A DNA stretch of 64,000 bases from positions 62,001 to 126,000 of the forward strand of contig NZ_FQYQ01000007.1 in assembly GCF_900141825.1 (NCBI RefSeq). Reading direction: 5' to 3'. Source of the DNA: Pseudobutyrivibrio xylanivorans DSM 14809 (GTDB lineage Bacteria; Bacillota; Clostridia; Lachnospirales; Lachnospiraceae). The notes below the pieces were generated by a model. It did no database searches and was not told the origin of the DNA. It worked only from the letters and a program-made list of their open reading frames with translations. Positions 1 to 9,075 of this stretch are shown piece after piece (position 1 is the stretch's first letter; every line of letters starts with the position of its first letter). The position numbers and the translations under genes are program-made.

Positions 1-278
1 ACACCGTTAACCTCAAGAGTCTTCTCATAGCCATCAGTAACACCAACAACCATGTTGTTGATAAGTGTTCTTGTAAGACCATGTAAAGACTTCATCTTCT
101 TTAAATCATTAGGTCTAGTAACAACAACTTCTGCACCCTCAAGCTTGATATCCATCTCTGATGGAAGTGTTCTCTCAAGAGTACCCTTAGGACCTTTTAC
201 AGTCACATGATTATTTTCTGCAATCTCAACTGTAACACCAGCTGGAACTGCGATTGGCATTCTTCCTATACGTGACAT
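1..278 (-). CDS. rplF: 50S ribosomal protein L6, N-terminal part (runs off the window)
   Basis: The reading frame starts at 278 with MSRIGRMPIAVPAGV, the usual L6 start, and is open to base 1, giving about 92 of the roughly 180 residues expected. A Shine-Dalgarno AGGAGG lies just upstream (about 286-291). L6 binds 23S rRNA near the peptidyl-transferase and factor-binding region of the large subunit. It follows rpsH by about 90 bases in the spc part of the operon, the standard order S14-S8-L6. The rest of the gene lies outside the window. Confidence 0.95.
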   Translation of the reverse strand, partial: MSRIGRMPIAVPAGVTVEIAENNHVTVKGPKGTLERTLPSEMDIKLEGAEVVVTRPNDLKKMKSLHGLTRTLINNMVVGVTDGYEKTLEVNG

Positions 279-367
279 GCCCGTACCTCCTTAAATAAGA
301 TAGTATGTCCGGCTTCTATAACCGGGTTATACTTTTTGGTAATTAGTTACTTATTGTTTGATATTGA

Positions 368-769
368 TTACCAAACGTATGCAAGAACTTCGCCACCAAC
401 CTGAAGCTTACGAGCTTCCTTATCTGTGATGATGCCCTTGTTTGTTGAAAGGATAGCGATACCAAGACCACCTAAAACGTATGGGATATCGTCCTTACCA
501 GCGTAAATACGAAGACCTGGCTTAGAGATTCTCTTAATACCAGAAATGATCTTCTCGTTCTTGTTTGCACCGTACTTTAATGTAACACGGATATCCTTGA
601 AGTTACCATTATCAACGATGTCGTACTTTGTGATAAATCCTTCATCTACAAGAATGTCTGCAATTGCAAGCTTCATCTTTGATGCAGGAATATCTACTGT
701 ATCATGTTTTGCAGTATTTGCATTACGGATTCTTGTAAGCATATCTGCTATTGGATCACTCATATTCAT
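368..769 (-). CDS. rpsH: 30S ribosomal protein S8
   Basis: This 133-residue protein begins [17 protein letters not shown], which matches the S8 family start, and ends with the conserved [10 protein letters not shown]. Length is normal. S8 binds helix 21 of 16S rRNA early in assembly of the small subunit platform. AGGAGG lies ten bases before the first ATG; a second in-frame ATG two codons later is less well spaced. The gene sits between rpsN and rplF. In E. coli S8 is the autogenous repressor of the spc operon; no such site was identified here. Confidence 0.97.
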   Translation of the reverse strand: MNMSDPIADMLTRIRNANTAKHDTVDIPASKMKLAIADILVDEGFITKYDIVDNGNFKDIRVTLKYGANKNEKIISGIKRISKPGLRIYAGKDDIPYVLGGLGIAILSTNKGIITDKEARKLQVGGEVLAYVW

Positions 770-809
770 GATGCAATTTCCTCCTAATTTTCAATCTGTG
801 CTCGTTATC

Positions 810-995
810 TTACCATGAAGCTTTCTTAACGCCTGGGATCTGACCCTTGTAAGCTAACTCACGGAAACATACTCTACAAATACCATACTTTCTAAGGTAT
901 GCATGTGGACGACCGCAGATTTTGCAGCGGCTATATTCCTGTGTAGAGAACTTAGCTGCGCGCTGCTGCTTTACTTTCATTGACTTCTTTGCCAT
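810..995 (-). CDS. rpsN: 30S ribosomal protein S14, zinc-binding type
   Basis: I set the start at 995 ([11 protein letters not shown]), giving 61 residues, because AGGAGG at 1001-1006 fits only that ATG and upstream extensions would overlap rplE. Four cysteines at residues 24, 27, 40 and 43 form the C-x2-C...C-x2-C zinc site, so this is the short zinc-dependent (type Z) S14 and not the long cysteine-free form. It helps complete the head of the small subunit. The Shine-Dalgarno overlaps the stop codon of rplE, so translation is probably coupled. Confidence 0.97.
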   Translation of the reverse strand: MAKKSMKVKQQRAAKFSTQEYSRCKICGRPHAYLRKYGICRVCFRELAYKGQIPGVKKASW

Positions 996-1005
996 AACTT
1001 TCCTC

Positions 1006-1551
1006 CTATGCTTCCTTAGCGAAAGGCATGTTGAATAAACGAAGTAATTCTCTTGCCTCTTCATCTGTCTTAGCTGTAGTTACGAAGATGATATCCATAC
1101 CACGAGTCTTGTCGATCTTATCGTACTCGATCTCAGGGAAGATAATCTGCTCCTTGATACCAAGTGCATAGTTACCTCTACCATCGAAGGAATTAGGATT
1201 TACACCTCTAAAGTCACGTACACGTGGGAGTGCAAGATTGATGAGACGATCTGCGAACTCGTACATCTTCTCTCCACGAAGTGTAGTCTTACATCCGATT
1301 GCCATACCTTCACGAATCTTGAAGTTAGCAACAGAATTCTTAGCCTTTGTTGTAACAGCTTTCTGGCCTGTAATCTTTTCCATATCATTAACTGCAGACT
1401 CAAGAAGCTTTGCGTTGTCCTTTGCCTCGCCAACACCCATGTTGACAACGATCTTTTCGATCTTAGGAACTTCCATAATATTCTTGTATCCAAACTTCTC
1501 TACCATTGCTGGTACGATCTCATTAAGATACTGATCTTTTAATCTACTCAA
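1006..1551 (-). CDS. rplE: 50S ribosomal protein L5
   Basis: The 181-residue protein starts [16 protein letters not shown] and carries the L5 signatures [12 protein letters not shown] and LPRVRDFRG. Its C-terminal [13 protein letters not shown] is also typical. L5 binds 5S rRNA and contacts the P-site tRNA and the small-subunit head. Length is normal. The gene follows rplX by 22 bases and its stop overlaps the ribosome-binding site of rpsN. Confidence 0.97.
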   Translation of the reverse strand: MSRLKDQYLNEIVPAMVEKFGYKNIMEVPKIEKIVVNMGVGEAKDNAKLLESAVNDMEKITGQKAVTTKAKNSVANFKIREGMAIGCKTTLRGEKMYEFADRLINLALPRVRDFRGVNPNSFDGRGNYALGIKEQIIFPEIEYDKIDKTRGMDIIFVTTAKTDEEARELLRLFNMPFAKEA

Positions 1552-1573
1552 CGAACTGTTCTCCTTTCTTCAA

Positions 1574-1885
1574 TTAGTCAATCACTTCGCCAGTCTTCTT
1601 AGCGAAACGGACCTTCTTATCTCCGTCCATCTTGAAGCCAACGCGTGTAGGCTGACCGTTATGAAGTAACATAACATTTGAAGCATCGATAGGAGCTTCC
1701 TGCTCGATGATACCGCCTGCCTGGTTAGCCATGCTAGGCTTAACATGACGCTTAACCATGTTAACACCTTCAACTGTAACGGTGTTATTCTTCTTATCTA
1801 CTGCGATAACCTTACCTTCGTTGTTAACATCGCCACCTGCGATGACACGAACTGTATCGCCTTTTTTAATTTTCATTGTTGCCAT
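1574..1885 (-). CDS. rplX: 50S ribosomal protein L24
   Basis: The 103-residue protein has an N-terminal KOW motif (IKKGDTVRVIAGGDVNNEGKV) and the conserved GGIIEQEAPIDASNVML segment. L24 starts large-subunit assembly by binding the 5' end of 23S rRNA. Start and length agree with the family. It lies 12 bases after rplN and before rplE, the standard spc order. Confidence 0.97.
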   Translation of the reverse strand: MATMKIKKGDTVRVIAGGDVNNEGKVIAVDKKNNTVTVEGVNMVKRHVKPSMANQAGGIIEQEAPIDASNVMLLHNGQPTRVGFKMDGDKKVRFAKKTGEVID

Positions 1886-1897
1886 TCGTTCTTCCTC

Positions 1898-2266
1898 CTA
1901 CAATACTTCTGGAGCGAGAGAAACAATCTTCATGAACTGCTTCTCACGAAGCTCTCTAGCTACAGGTCCAAAAATACGAGTTCCTCTTGGAGTCTTGTCA
2001 TCTTTGATGATGACTGCAGCATTTTCATCAAACTTGATATAAGAACCATCTTTACGACGGGCACCCTTTACTGAACGAACAACTACTGCCTTAACAACGT
2101 CACCCTTCTTTACAACGCCACCTGGTGTTGCATCTTTAACGGTAGCAGTAATTACGTCGCCAATGTTGGCATATCTTCTTGTAGATCCACCCATAACACG
2201 GATAACAAGGATTTCCTTGGCACCTGTATTATCAGCTACCTTTAATCTACTTTCCTGTTGTACCAT
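1898..2266 (-). CDS. rplN: 50S ribosomal protein L14
   Basis: The 122-residue protein starts [18 protein letters not shown] and ends [12 protein letters not shown], both diagnostic of L14. It contains [16 protein letters not shown] and the [19 protein letters not shown] segment. L14 sits at the subunit interface next to L19 and contacts 16S rRNA. Full length, first gene of the spc section, preceded by a good AGGAGG site. Confidence 0.97.
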   Translation of the reverse strand: MVQQESRLKVADNTGAKEILVIRVMGGSTRRYANIGDVITATVKDATPGGVVKKGDVVKAVVVRSVKGARRKDGSYIKFDENAAVIIKDDKTPRGTRIFGPVARELREKQFMKIVSLAPEVL

Positions 2267-2284
2267 TATAGTAGCCTCCTTTAA

Positions 2285-2539
2285 TTATTTTGCTCTCTCG
2301 ATTACTTCAACGAGTCTCCATCTCTTATCCTTAGAGAGTGGTCTTGTCTCCATAACCTTTACTGTATCACCGATGTGAGCATCGCCGTTCTCATCGTGTG
2401 CCTTAAGCTTATATGTCTTCTTAACGATCTTGTTGTAAAGTGGATGCTTTACATTGTCACGGATTGCAACAACGATTGTCTTATCCATCTTGTCGCTTAC
2501 AACAACACCTGTACGTGTTTTTCTTAAGTTTCTTTCCAC
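2285..2539 (-). CDS. rpsQ: 30S ribosomal protein S17
   Basis: The 84-residue OB-fold protein starts [21 protein letters not shown] and contains the S17 motif [15 protein letters not shown] followed by [15 protein letters not shown]17 binds helices 7 and 11 of 16S rRNA early in small-subunit assembly. Length is normal. It lies 40 bases after rpmC and 18 bases before rplN. Confidence 0.97.
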   Translation of the reverse strand: MERNLRKTRTGVVVSDKMDKTIVVAIRDNVKHPLYNKIVKKTYKLKAHDENGDAHIGDTVKVMETRPLSKDKRWRLVEVIERAK

Positions 2540-2579
2540 GTTTTTGATCTCCTTTCAAATAATTAAGATTCTAGGTTAA

Positions 2580-2786
2580 TTAAGCATTCTTCTCAGCTTC
2601 TGTGATAACAGTCTGAATACGTGCAATGTTACGACGAACTTCACGGATTCTTGCTGTGTTATCTAACTGGTTTGTAGCATTCTGGAATCTTAAGTTGAAA
2701 AGTTCTTTCTTAGCTTCTACGAGCTGAGCATTAAGCTCTGCTACTGAAGTGTTCTTTAAATCTTCTACGTACTTTGTATTCTTCAT
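2580..2786 (-). CDS. rpmC: 50S ribosomal protein L29
   Basis: The 68-residue, mostly helical protein contains the L29 core [20 protein letters not shown] followed by [14 protein letters not shown]29 lies by the polypeptide exit tunnel and with L23 forms the docking site for trigger factor and SRP. Its ATG overlaps the stop codon of rplP by one base (TAATG), so the two are translationally coupled. Confidence 0.97.
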   Translation of the reverse strand: MKNTKYVEDLKNTSVAELNAQLVEAKKELFNLRFQNATNQLDNTARIREVRRNIARIQTVITEAEKNA

Positions 2787-3214
2787 TATGCTTCACCGCC
2801 TTCTAAATCCTCACGGGAAACTATCTTGCACTTGCAAGGAAGTTTATGTGTAGCGAGACGAAGTGCTTCTCTAGCAACTTCCTCAGATACTCCTGAGATC
2901 TCGAATAATACACGGCCCGGCTTAACAACAGCTACCCAATATTCAAGTGTACCCTTTCCTGAACCCATTCGAGTTTCAGCAGGCTTAGCTGTAACTGGCT
3001 TGTCTGGGAAAATCTTAATCCAAACCTTACCACCACGCTTAATGTAACGTGTCATAGCGATACGAGCTGCCTCGATCTGATTAGACTTGATCCAAGCTGG
3101 CTCCATTGCAACGATACCAAACTCACCGTATGCAATCTTATTTCCTCTTGAAGCTTTTCCAGCCATGTTTCCACGGAACTGCTTTCTATGCTTCGCTCTC
3201 TTTGGCATTAACAT
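2786..3214 (-). CDS. rplP: 50S ribosomal protein L16
   Basis: I place the start at 3214 ([15 protein letters not shown]), giving 142 residues, because all L16 proteins start with M-L-x-P-K-R; the open frame upstream would overlap rpsC. Conserved segments include [16 protein letters not shown] and the glycine-rich [15 protein letters not shown]16 organises the A-site side of the peptidyl-transferase centre. The gene starts directly after the rpsC stop, whose 3' end carries its ribosome-binding site, and its stop overlaps the rpmC start. Confidence 0.97.
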   Translation of the reverse strand: MLMPKRAKHRKQFRGNMAGKASRGNKIAYGEFGIVAMEPAWIKSNQIEAARIAMTRYIKRGGKVWIKIFPDKPVTAKPAETRMGSGKGTLEYWVAVVKPGRVLFEISGVSEEVAREALRLATHKLPCKCKIVSREDLEGGEA

Positions 3215-3215
3215 A

Positions 3216-3875
3216 TTACTCGGCTCCTCCTTCCACATTCTTCTTCTTTGGAAGTACTTCACCCTTATAGATCCATACCTTTACACCAACCTTACCATAA
3301 GTAGTGTCAGCCTCAGCGAATCCATAATCAATATCAGCACGAAGTGTCTGAAGTGGAATAGTACCTTCATTGTAAGACTCTGAACGAGCCATATCAGCAC
3401 CACCAAGACGTCCTGAACAGCTTGTCTTGATACCCTTGATACCTGTCTTCATAGCACGACCCATGCAAGACTTCATAGCTCTACGGAATGATACACGGTT
3501 CTCAAGCTGACCTGCGATGTTCTCAGCTACAAGCTGTGCATCACGATCTGGTCTCTTGATCTCCTTAATATCAACTACAAGCTTATCGCTTGTCTGCTTC
3601 TGGAGCTCACTCTTAATCTTGTCGATCTCAGCGCCGCCCTTACCGATAACAACGCCTGGCTTTGCTGTGTAAACAGTAACCTTTACTCTACCAGCAGCAC
3701 GCTCGATTTCAATCTTTGAAACGCCTGCAGCGTAAAGCTTCTTCTTAAGAAATTTTCTGATATTATAGTCTTCAACTAAGTAGTCTGAGAAGTTCTCGCC
3801 CTCAGCATACCACTTAGAATCCCAGTCCTTAATAACACCGACTCTTAAGCCATGAGGATTAACTTTCTGTCCCAT
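3216..3875 (-). CDS. rpsC: 30S ribosomal protein S3
   Basis: The 219-residue protein starts [23 protein letters not shown] domain is visible ([20 protein letters not shown]), followed by the S3 C-terminal domain with [20 protein letters not shown]3 lies at the mRNA entry channel and contributes to ribosomal helicase activity. Length is normal. It follows rplV by 11 bases. Confidence 0.97.
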   Translation of the reverse strand: MGQKVNPHGLRVGVIKDWDSKWYAEGENFSDYLVEDYNIRKFLKKKLYAAGVSKIEIERAAGRVKVTVYTAKPGVVIGKGGAEIDKIKSELQKQTSDKLVVDIKEIKRPDRDAQLVAENIAGQLENRVSFRRAMKSCMGRAMKTGIKGIKTSCSGRLGGADMARSESYNEGTIPLQTLRADIDYGFAEADTTYGKVGVKVWIYKGEVLPKKKNVEGGAE

Positions 3876-3886
3876 GTTTTGCCTCC

Positions 3887-4276
3887 TTAATTTTTCTGAT
3901 CAAGCACGATTGTAAGGTGGCTCATTCTCTTCTCGATTCTGTAAGCTCTACCCTGTGCTCTTGGTCTAATTCTCTTCATTGTAGGTCCCTTATTAGCATA
4001 GCACTCAGCTACAACAAGGTCCTTACGATCTAAGCCGTTATTGTTCTCAGCGTTTGCAATAGCAGACTTAAGTAATTTCTCTATAACACTTGAAGCGTAT
4101 CTTGGATTGTACATTACGATAGCAAGAGCTGTATCAACATCCTTACCACGAATGGCATCAAGTACGAAACAAGCCTTCTGAACTGACATTCTAGCATAAG
4201 ATAACTTTGCTGAAGGTCTTGTATCCTTTACATCGTTTCTCTCACGTTTAATTTGAGATCTATGTCCCTTAGCCAT
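3887..4276 (-). CDS. rplV: 50S ribosomal protein L22
   Basis: The 129-residue protein has the L22 core ([20 protein letters not shown]) and the C-terminal loop [18 protein letters not shown] that reaches into the exit tunnel, ending with the beta strand LTIVLDQ. An N-terminal extension of about 20 basic residues ([15 protein letters not shown]) makes it slightly longer than the roughly 110 residues of many homologues; I believe this is common in Lachnospiraceae. Placed between rpsS and rpsC. Confidence 0.96.
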   Translation of the reverse strand: MAKGHRSQIKRERNDVKDTRPSAKLSYARMSVQKACFVLDAIRGKDVDTALAIVMYNPRYASSVIEKLLKSAIANAENNNGLDRKDLVVAECYANKGPTMKRIRPRAQGRAYRIEKRMSHLTIVLDQKN

Positions 4277-4298
4277 GATTAAAACTCCTTTCCTCTAA

Positions 4299-4580
4299 TT
4301 AGCGTACCTTTGACTTCTTCTCGTCCTTACCGTGACCTCTGTAGGTTCTAGTAGCAACGAACTCACCAAGCTTGTGTCCAACCATGTCTTCTGTAACATA
4401 TACTGGAACATGCTTTCTTCCGTCATGTACTGCAATTGTATGTCCAACCATCTGTGGGAAGATTGTAGAACGACGTGACCATGTCTTGATAACTGACTTG
4501 TCGCCGTTTGCGTTCATAGCGTCAACCTTCTTTAATAAGCTTGCATCAGCAAATGGTCCTTTTTTTAATGAACGTGCCAT
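4299..4580 (-). CDS. rpsS: 30S ribosomal protein S19
   Basis: The 93-residue protein starts [19 protein letters not shown] and has the family motif [20 protein letters not shown], then [17 protein letters not shown]19 forms a complex with S13 in the head of the small subunit near the A-site tRNA. Length is normal. It lies between rplB and rplV with about 11 and 22 bases of spacing. Confidence 0.97.
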   Translation of the reverse strand: MARSLKKGPFADASLLKKVDAMNANGDKSVIKTWSRRSTIFPQMVGHTIAVHDGRKHVPVYVTEDMVGHKLGEFVATRTYRGHGKDEKKSKVR

Positions 4581-4591
4581 GTGTATCCTCC

Positions 4592-5434
4592 TTATTTGAT
4601 TGCTCTACCATCGCGTCTTCTTACGATGAGCTTGTTAGACTGCTTGTGCTTCTTTCTTGTCTTGAGACCAAGAGCTGGCTTGCCCCAAGGTGTGCATGGA
4701 CCTGGACGTCCGATAGGAGCGCGGCCCTCACCACCACCGTGTGGATGGTCATTAGGGTTCATAACAGAACCACGAACTGTAGGTCTGATACCCATGTGTC
4801 TCTTACGACCAGCTTTACCGATCTTAACAAGGTTGTGATCACCGTTACCGATTACACCGATAGATGCGCGGCAGTTAAGAGGTACCATTCTCATTTCGCC
4901 TGAAGGAAGACGAAGTGTTGCATACTTTCCTTCTTTAGCCATGAGCTGAGCTGAGTTACCAGCTGAACGAACGAGCTGTCCGCCACGACCTGGATAAAGC
5001 TCAATATTGTGAATAAGAGTACCAACTGGAATCTTCTCAAGTGGTAAGCAGTTACCAACTCTAACTTCAGCGTCAGCACCGTTCATAACTGTCATGCCGT
5101 CTGTAAGACCAGCTGGAGCAAGGATGTAAGCCTTCTCGCCGTCTGCGTAGCAGATAAGAGCGATGTTAGCTGTTCTGTTTGGATCGTACTCGATACCGAT
5201 AACCTTTGCAGGAATTCCATCCTTATTTCTCTTGAAATCGATAAGTCTATATTTCTGTCTATTACCGCCACCGTGGTGTCTTACGGTAATCTTACCCTGA
5301 TTGTTACGACCAGCGTGCTTCTTAAGTGAAACAGTAAGTGACTTCTCTGGAGAGTTCTTTGTAATCTCTGAGAAATCTGAACCAGTCATATTTCTTCTCG
5401 AAGGTGTATATGGGTTATATGTCTTAATTCCCAT
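4592..5434 (-). CDS. rplB: 50S ribosomal protein L2
   Basis: The 280-residue protein starts [20 protein letters not shown]. It has the RNA-binding OB-like domain ([19 protein letters not shown]) and the conserved C-terminal [20 protein letters not shown], whose histidine lies by the peptidyl-transferase centre. L2 is needed for subunit association and peptide bond formation. Length is typical. An 86-base gap separates it from rplW. Confidence 0.98.
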   Translation of the reverse strand: MGIKTYNPYTPSRRNMTGSDFSEITKNSPEKSLTVSLKKHAGRNNQGKITVRHHGGGNRQKYRLIDFKRNKDGIPAKVIGIEYDPNRTANIALICYADGEKAYILAPAGLTDGMTVMNGADAEVRVGNCLPLEKIPVGTLIHNIELYPGRGGQLVRSAGNSAQLMAKEGKYATLRLPSGEMRMVPLNCRASIGVIGNGDHNLVKIGKAGRKRHMGIRPTVRGSVMNPNDHPHGGGEGRAPIGRPGPCTPWGKPALGLKTRKKHKQSNKLIVRRRDGRAIK

Positions 5435-5520
5435 TTTGATTCTCCTTTCAAAAACTCGTTTATTGTCGTGCTCGACTGCACATAAAATTAATTAACTCTT
5501 GTCTATAAAAGACCTAAATC

Positions 5521-5820
5521 TTAAAGACCTGAGAAAATCTCAATATCTTTGCTATCAGCTGTAAGCTGTACGATAGCCTTCTTTGTCTTTGCTGTCTTTC
5601 CGTAAGTCATTCCACGTCTCTTTGTCTTGCCATCAGCGTTCATTGTGTTAACTGATGCAACCTTTACTCCGTCGAACATCTTCTCAACAGCTTCCTTAAT
5701 CATAGTCTTGTTAGCTTCTGGATGAACAAGGAATGTATACTTCTTCTCAGCCATTGCGTTCATAGACTTCTCTGTGATTACAGGCTTAAGGATTACGTCA
5801 TAGTACTGTACGTTTGCCAT
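5521..5820 (-). CDS. rplW: 50S ribosomal protein L23
   Basis: The 99-residue protein starts [20 protein letters not shown] and contains [20 protein letters not shown], both typical of L23. It lies by the tunnel exit and is the main docking site of trigger factor and SRP. Its ATG overlaps the rplD stop by one base (TAATG), so the pair is probably translationally coupled. Confidence 0.97.
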   Translation of the reverse strand: MANVQYYDVILKPVITEKSMNAMAEKKYTFLVHPEANKTMIKEAVEKMFDGVKVASVNTMNADGKTKRRGMTYGKTAKTKKAIVQLTADSKDIEIFSGL

Positions 5821-6440
5821 TATGCATACACCTCCTGAATCTGATCAACAGCAGCCTTTGTTACTACTACTGTGTTGTACTTAAGGATGTCATATACGTT
5901 GATTGTGTTTGTAAGAGCTGTCTTAACTGTAGGAATGTTCTTTGCAGACATTACTACGTTCTGATCGTTTGTATCAAGAACTACGAGAGCCTTCTCAACG
6001 TTAAGGTTTGTAAGAACCTTTGCGAAATCCTTTGTCTTAATAGAATCAAGCTTAAGCTCGTCAACAACGATGAACTTGTTCTCGTTAACAACTGAAGTAA
6101 GTGCAGACTTAAGAGCTGCTCTCTTCTCCTTCTTGTTAAGCTTGAATGAATAATCTCTTGGAGTTGGTGCGAATACTACGCCACCACCTGTCCACTGTGG
6201 AGATCTTGTAGAACCCTGTCTTGCATGACCTGTTCCCTTCTGTCTCCAAGGTTTTCTACCACCACCAGAAACCTCAGAACGAGTCTTAGCCTTCTGTGTT
6301 CCCTGACGGTTATTTGCAAGCTGCTGGACAACTGCCATGTGCACTAAGTGCTCATTGATCTCAACTGCGAAGATGCTATCGTTAAGATCCATGCTGCCAA
6401 CTTCTTTGCCTTCCATATTAAATACGGATACTTTAGCCAT
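5820..6440 (-). CDS. rplD: 50S ribosomal protein L4
   Basis: The 206-residue protein has the L4 core: an N-terminal globular part, the extended tunnel loop with [20 protein letters not shown] followed by [14 protein letters not shown], and a C-terminal Rossmann-like domain. L4 lines the exit tunnel with L22. In gamma-proteobacteria it also represses the S10 operon; whether it does so here is unknown. It lies 29 bases after rplC and overlaps rplW by one base. Confidence 0.97.
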   Translation of the reverse strand: MAKVSVFNMEGKEVGSMDLNDSIFAVEINEHLVHMAVVQQLANNRQGTQKAKTRSEVSGGGRKPWRQKGTGHARQGSTRSPQWTGGGVVFAPTPRDYSFKLNKKEKRAALKSALTSVVNENKFIVVDELKLDSIKTKDFAKVLTNLNVEKALVVLDTNDQNVVMSAKNIPTVKTALTNTINVYDILKYNTVVVTKAAVDQIQEVYA

Positions 6441-6469
6441 TGCTAAGTTCCTCCTTTCCTATCGTAAGA

Positions 6470-7153
6470 TTACTTTCCTGCTTTAACTGACTCTTTGATT
6501 GTTACAAGAGACTTCTTTGGTCCTGGAACAGCACCCTTTACTAAAAGCAGATTGTTTTCAACGTCAACACGTACAATCTCAAGATTCTGGATTGTAACTC
6601 TTGTTCCGCCCATCTGACCAGGCATACCCTTGCCCTTGAATACACGGCTAGGTGATGAACATGCACCGTTTGAACCCTGGTGTCTGTGGAACTTAGAACC
6701 ATGAGCCATAGGTCCTCTGTGCTGACCTAATCTCTTGATAGCACCCTGGAATCCCTTGCCCTTTGATGTTGCTGTAGCGTCAACCTTGTCGCCAGCCTCA
6801 AAGATATCAGCCTTGATTTCCTGAGCGAGTGCGTAATCTGCACAATTATCAAATCTGAACTCTCTAACAAATCTCTTTGGCTCAACACCAGCCTTATCGA
6901 AGTGACCCTTCTCTGGCTTGTTTACGCCATTGCGATGAATGATTTCTTTGCGTCCGTTAGCATCCTTATTAACAAGCTTAACCTTCTTGTCAACAAAGCC
7001 AACCTGAACTGCATCGTAACCGTCGTTCTCTACTGTCTTAATCTGTGTAACAACACATGGGCCAGCAGAAAGTACAGTTACAGGAATAAGCTCGCCGCCT
7101 TCATTGAAGACCTGAGTCATTCCGACCTTTGTAGCTAAAATAGCTTTCTTCAT
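6470..7153 (-). CDS. rplC: 50S ribosomal protein L3
   Basis: I start this at 7153 ([16 protein letters not shown], 227 residues): GGAGGT at about 7161-7166 is well spaced for it, and a longer five-residue extension would start inside that site. Family motifs include [20 protein letters not shown] and [21 protein letters not shown]3 starts 50S assembly and reaches the peptidyl-transferase centre. It is separated from rpsJ by an unusually long 164-base intercistronic region. Confidence 0.97.
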   Translation of the reverse strand: MKKAILATKVGMTQVFNEGGELIPVTVLSAGPCVVTQIKTVENDGYDAVQVGFVDKKVKLVNKDANGRKEIIHRNGVNKPEKGHFDKAGVEPKRFVREFRFDNCADYALAQEIKADIFEAGDKVDATATSKGKGFQGAIKRLGQHRGPMAHGSKFHRHQGSNGACSSPSRVFKGKGMPGQMGGTRVTIQNLEIVRVDVENNLLLVKGAVPGPKKSLVTIKESVKAGK

Positions 7154-7317
7154 TTTTCTTACCTCCATTTTCTACAGCGGAACGCTTCTTGCCCATACTA
7201 TGGGGTAGCGGAACCGTTCATCCTAGAACAGTGTCATATAAGTGGAACTAGATAAGAAATCTAAGTTGCTTCTATATAAAACCATCTTGGATGTTAACTA
7301 AAATTAGTTGAACTCAA
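7154..7317 (-). other. Intercistronic region rpsJ-rplC with small hairpins
   Basis: This 164-base stretch is the longest gap in the ribosomal operon. On the transcribed strand it contains CCCAT-AGT-ATGGG (about 7187-7201) and, next to it, AGCG-TTC-CGCT, with a repeated TTCCGCT on either side of the first hairpin. Such short stems before rplC could mark an mRNA processing or r-protein binding site. No known leader family was recognised. Confidence 0.4.
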
Positions 7318-7629
7318 TTACTTGTTCTTGATGCTGATCTCAACACCTGCTGGCATCTCTAACTTAGAAAGTGCCTCAACAGTCTTCTGTGTTGGGTCGA
7401 TGACATCAATCAATCTCTTATGAGTTCTCTGCTCGAACTGCTCACGAGAGTCCTTGTACTTATGTACAGCTCTAAGAATTGTAACAACTTCCTTCTTTGT
7501 TGGAAGAGGTACTGGACCACTAACCTGTGCTCCGTTCTTCTTAACAGTCTCGATGATTTTCTTGGCAGATGAATCTACTAACTCATGATCATAAGCCTTG
7601 AGTGTGATTCTCATAACTTGATTTGCCAT
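7318..7629 (-). CDS. rpsJ: 30S ribosomal protein S10
   Basis: I start this at 7629 ([19 protein letters not shown], 103 residues), since AGGAGG lies just upstream and S10 proteins start in this way; the frame is open for 28 more codons but these look like leader. Motifs include [20 protein letters not shown] and the [10 protein letters not shown] segment. S10 is a small-subunit head protein and also NusE, a partner of NusB in antitermination. It is the first gene of the operon here. Confidence 0.97.
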   Translation of the reverse strand: MANQVMRITLKAYDHELVDSSAKKIIETVKKNGAQVSGPVPLPTKKEVVTILRAVHKYKDSREQFEQRTHKRLIDVIDPTQKTVEALSKLEMPAGVEISIKNK

Positions 7630-7899
7630 AAAAAAAGTCTCCTCCTTTTTCGTTTTTTCTGACTTCTGAAAAATCGAACAAGTGGCGACTGTACACTTAC
7701 CCGTGTGTATCATGGTTTAAAACTCAAAGTTCGAACCAAGTTCTCACACGTCGTCTCCGCGAATGCGGACGGTTTTCTGTTGTACAGTGACTTGTCGTCA
7801 GTTTCCTAACTTGACATTCGCTCCACGGAAAACCAACCTGAGTAACTAGGTTGCAACCTCACGCTTCATAGCTATCATGTCACAGCAAGTTATAATATA
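7630..7899 (-). promoter_or_regulatory. S10 operon 5' leader
   Basis: About 260 bases separate the putative transcription start (near 7888) from rpsJ. No gene was found in it. It contains a clean stem TCCGC-loop-GCGGA (7756-7760 with 7765-7769) and further GC-rich segments around 7800-7860. Long leaders of S10 operons often carry regulation by a ribosomal protein or by attenuation, but I could not match this one to a known family. Confidence 0.5.
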
Positions 7900-7922
7900 C
7901 ACGCGGACAGGGGTATATGCAA
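7894..7922 (-). promoter_or_regulatory. Probable sigma-70-type promoter of the S10 operon
   Basis: On the minus strand, TTGCAT (7917-7922) and TATATT (7894-7899) are separated by 17 bases, and a TG precedes the -10 box (extended -10). It sits at the head of the ribosomal operon with no other gene between it and rpsJ, so position and match both support it. Confidence 0.65.
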
Positions 7923-8013
7923 GAAAAAGATGAAAATAATTGTATTTTTTCAAGTACAATTTTCAGAACTACTAAATCTAGTGGTTTAATTGAATTTTTT
8001 GAACTAGAAGTCA

Positions 8014-8041
8014 TTGAACATTGACAATCTTTAAGTATAAT
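8014..8041 (+). promoter_or_regulatory. Probable promoter of the methyltransferase gene
   Basis: TTGAAC (8014-8019) and a consensus TATAAT (8036-8041) with 16 bases between them lie 60 bases before the methyltransferase start. A better -35 match, TTGACA, lies nearer, but its spacing of nine bases to the TATAAT is too short. Bases 7923-8013 between the two divergent promoters hold AT-rich sequence and nothing else that I recognise. Confidence 0.55.
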
Positions 8042-8101
8042 AGTCAAGGCAACTAGTTATGTCAAGACTACATATTATATATAGAAAGAACAGGTATAAA
8101 A

Positions 8102-8989
8102 ATGCAGGAAGCCAAAAATTGGAAAGATTACGAAATAATAGATTGTAGCTCTGGTGAGAAGCTTGAGCGTTGGGGAGACTATGTTCTTCTTCGTCCAGAT
8201 CCACAGGTCATTTGGAACACAAAGAAAAGCTCTCCTTATTATAAGAAGCTAAACGCTCATTACCATCGTTCAAATAAGGGTGGCGGCGAGTGGGAGTTCT
8301 TTGACCTTCCAGAGCAGTGGACTATCAGCTACCCTATCTGTGATAAGAAGCTCACATTTAATTTGAAGCCTTTCGCTTTTAAGCACACAGGTCTTTTCCC
8401 AGAACAGGCTGTTAACTGGGATTGGTTTTCTTCTATTATAAATAAGGAAATAAAAGAGAAGAATCGTCCGGTTAAGGTTCTTAACCTTTTCGCATACACA
8501 GGCGGTGCCACACTTGCAGCTGCTGCAGCTGGTGCCCAGGTTACTCACGTAGATGCATCCAAGGGTATGGTTCAGTGGGCAAAGGAAAACGCTGCTTCAT
8601 CTGGCCTTGCCGATGCACCTATCAGATGGCTTGTAGATGACTGCCGTAAGTTCGTAGAGAGAGAAATCCGTCGTGGGAATAAATATGATGGAATTATCAT
8701 GGATCCTCCTTCATATGGAAGAGGTTCTAAAAATGAGGTTTGGAAAATTGAGGATGATATTTTCCCATTCATCCAGCTTTGCGAAGAGATCTTAGCTGAT
8801 GATGCGCTCTTCTTCCTTGTTAACTCATACACCACTGGTCTTCAGCCTGCAGTTCTTAATTATATGATTAGCACTGCTCTTCTTAAGAACCATCCTGGTG
8901 AAGTAACTGCTGATGAGATTGGACTTCCTGTTACAGAGTCTGGTCTTATACTCCCATGCGGAGCCAGCGGAAGATGGGTAAGAAAATAA
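8102..8989 (+). CDS. Class I SAM-dependent methyltransferase, RlmI/RlmK-like
   Basis: The 295-residue protein has an N-terminal RNA-binding-like part and a Rossmann methyltransferase domain. The SAM-binding motif I is VLNLFAYTGGATLAAAAAGA, the motif II acidic residue lies in THVDASKG, and the catalytic-type motif is IIMDPPSYGRG. DPPSY with this spacing is typical of the RlmI/RlmK family, which makes 5-methylcytosine or 7-methylguanine in 23S rRNA; the exact target cannot be set from sequence. It is a single gene with its own promoter, divergent from the ribosomal operon, and is followed by a MATE gene 86 bases on. Confidence 0.8.
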   Translation: MQEAKNWKDYEIIDCSSGEKLERWGDYVLLRPDPQVIWNTKKSSPYYKKLNAHYHRSNKGGGEWEFFDLPEQWTISYPICDKKLTFNLKPFAFKHTGLFPEQAVNWDWFSSIINKEIKEKNRPVKVLNLFAYTGGATLAAAAAGAQVTHVDASKGMVQWAKENAASSGLADAPIRWLVDDCRKFVEREIRRGNKYDGIIMDPPSYGRGSKNEVWKIEDDIFPFIQLCEEILADDALFFLVNSYTTGLQPAVLNYMISTALLKNHPGEVTADEIGLPVTESGLILPCGASGRWVRK

Positions 8990-9075
8990 TAATAAATAGA
9001 GACAAAAAATGAATACATATTATATAGAAGAAATACTATAATTATGTCTATCATTTTTTAGAAGGATATAATTTT

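Noticed and set aside
4581-4903. Plus-strand open frames opposite rplB and rpsS.
   Set aside because: They are shadows of strongly conserved ribosomal genes on the other strand.
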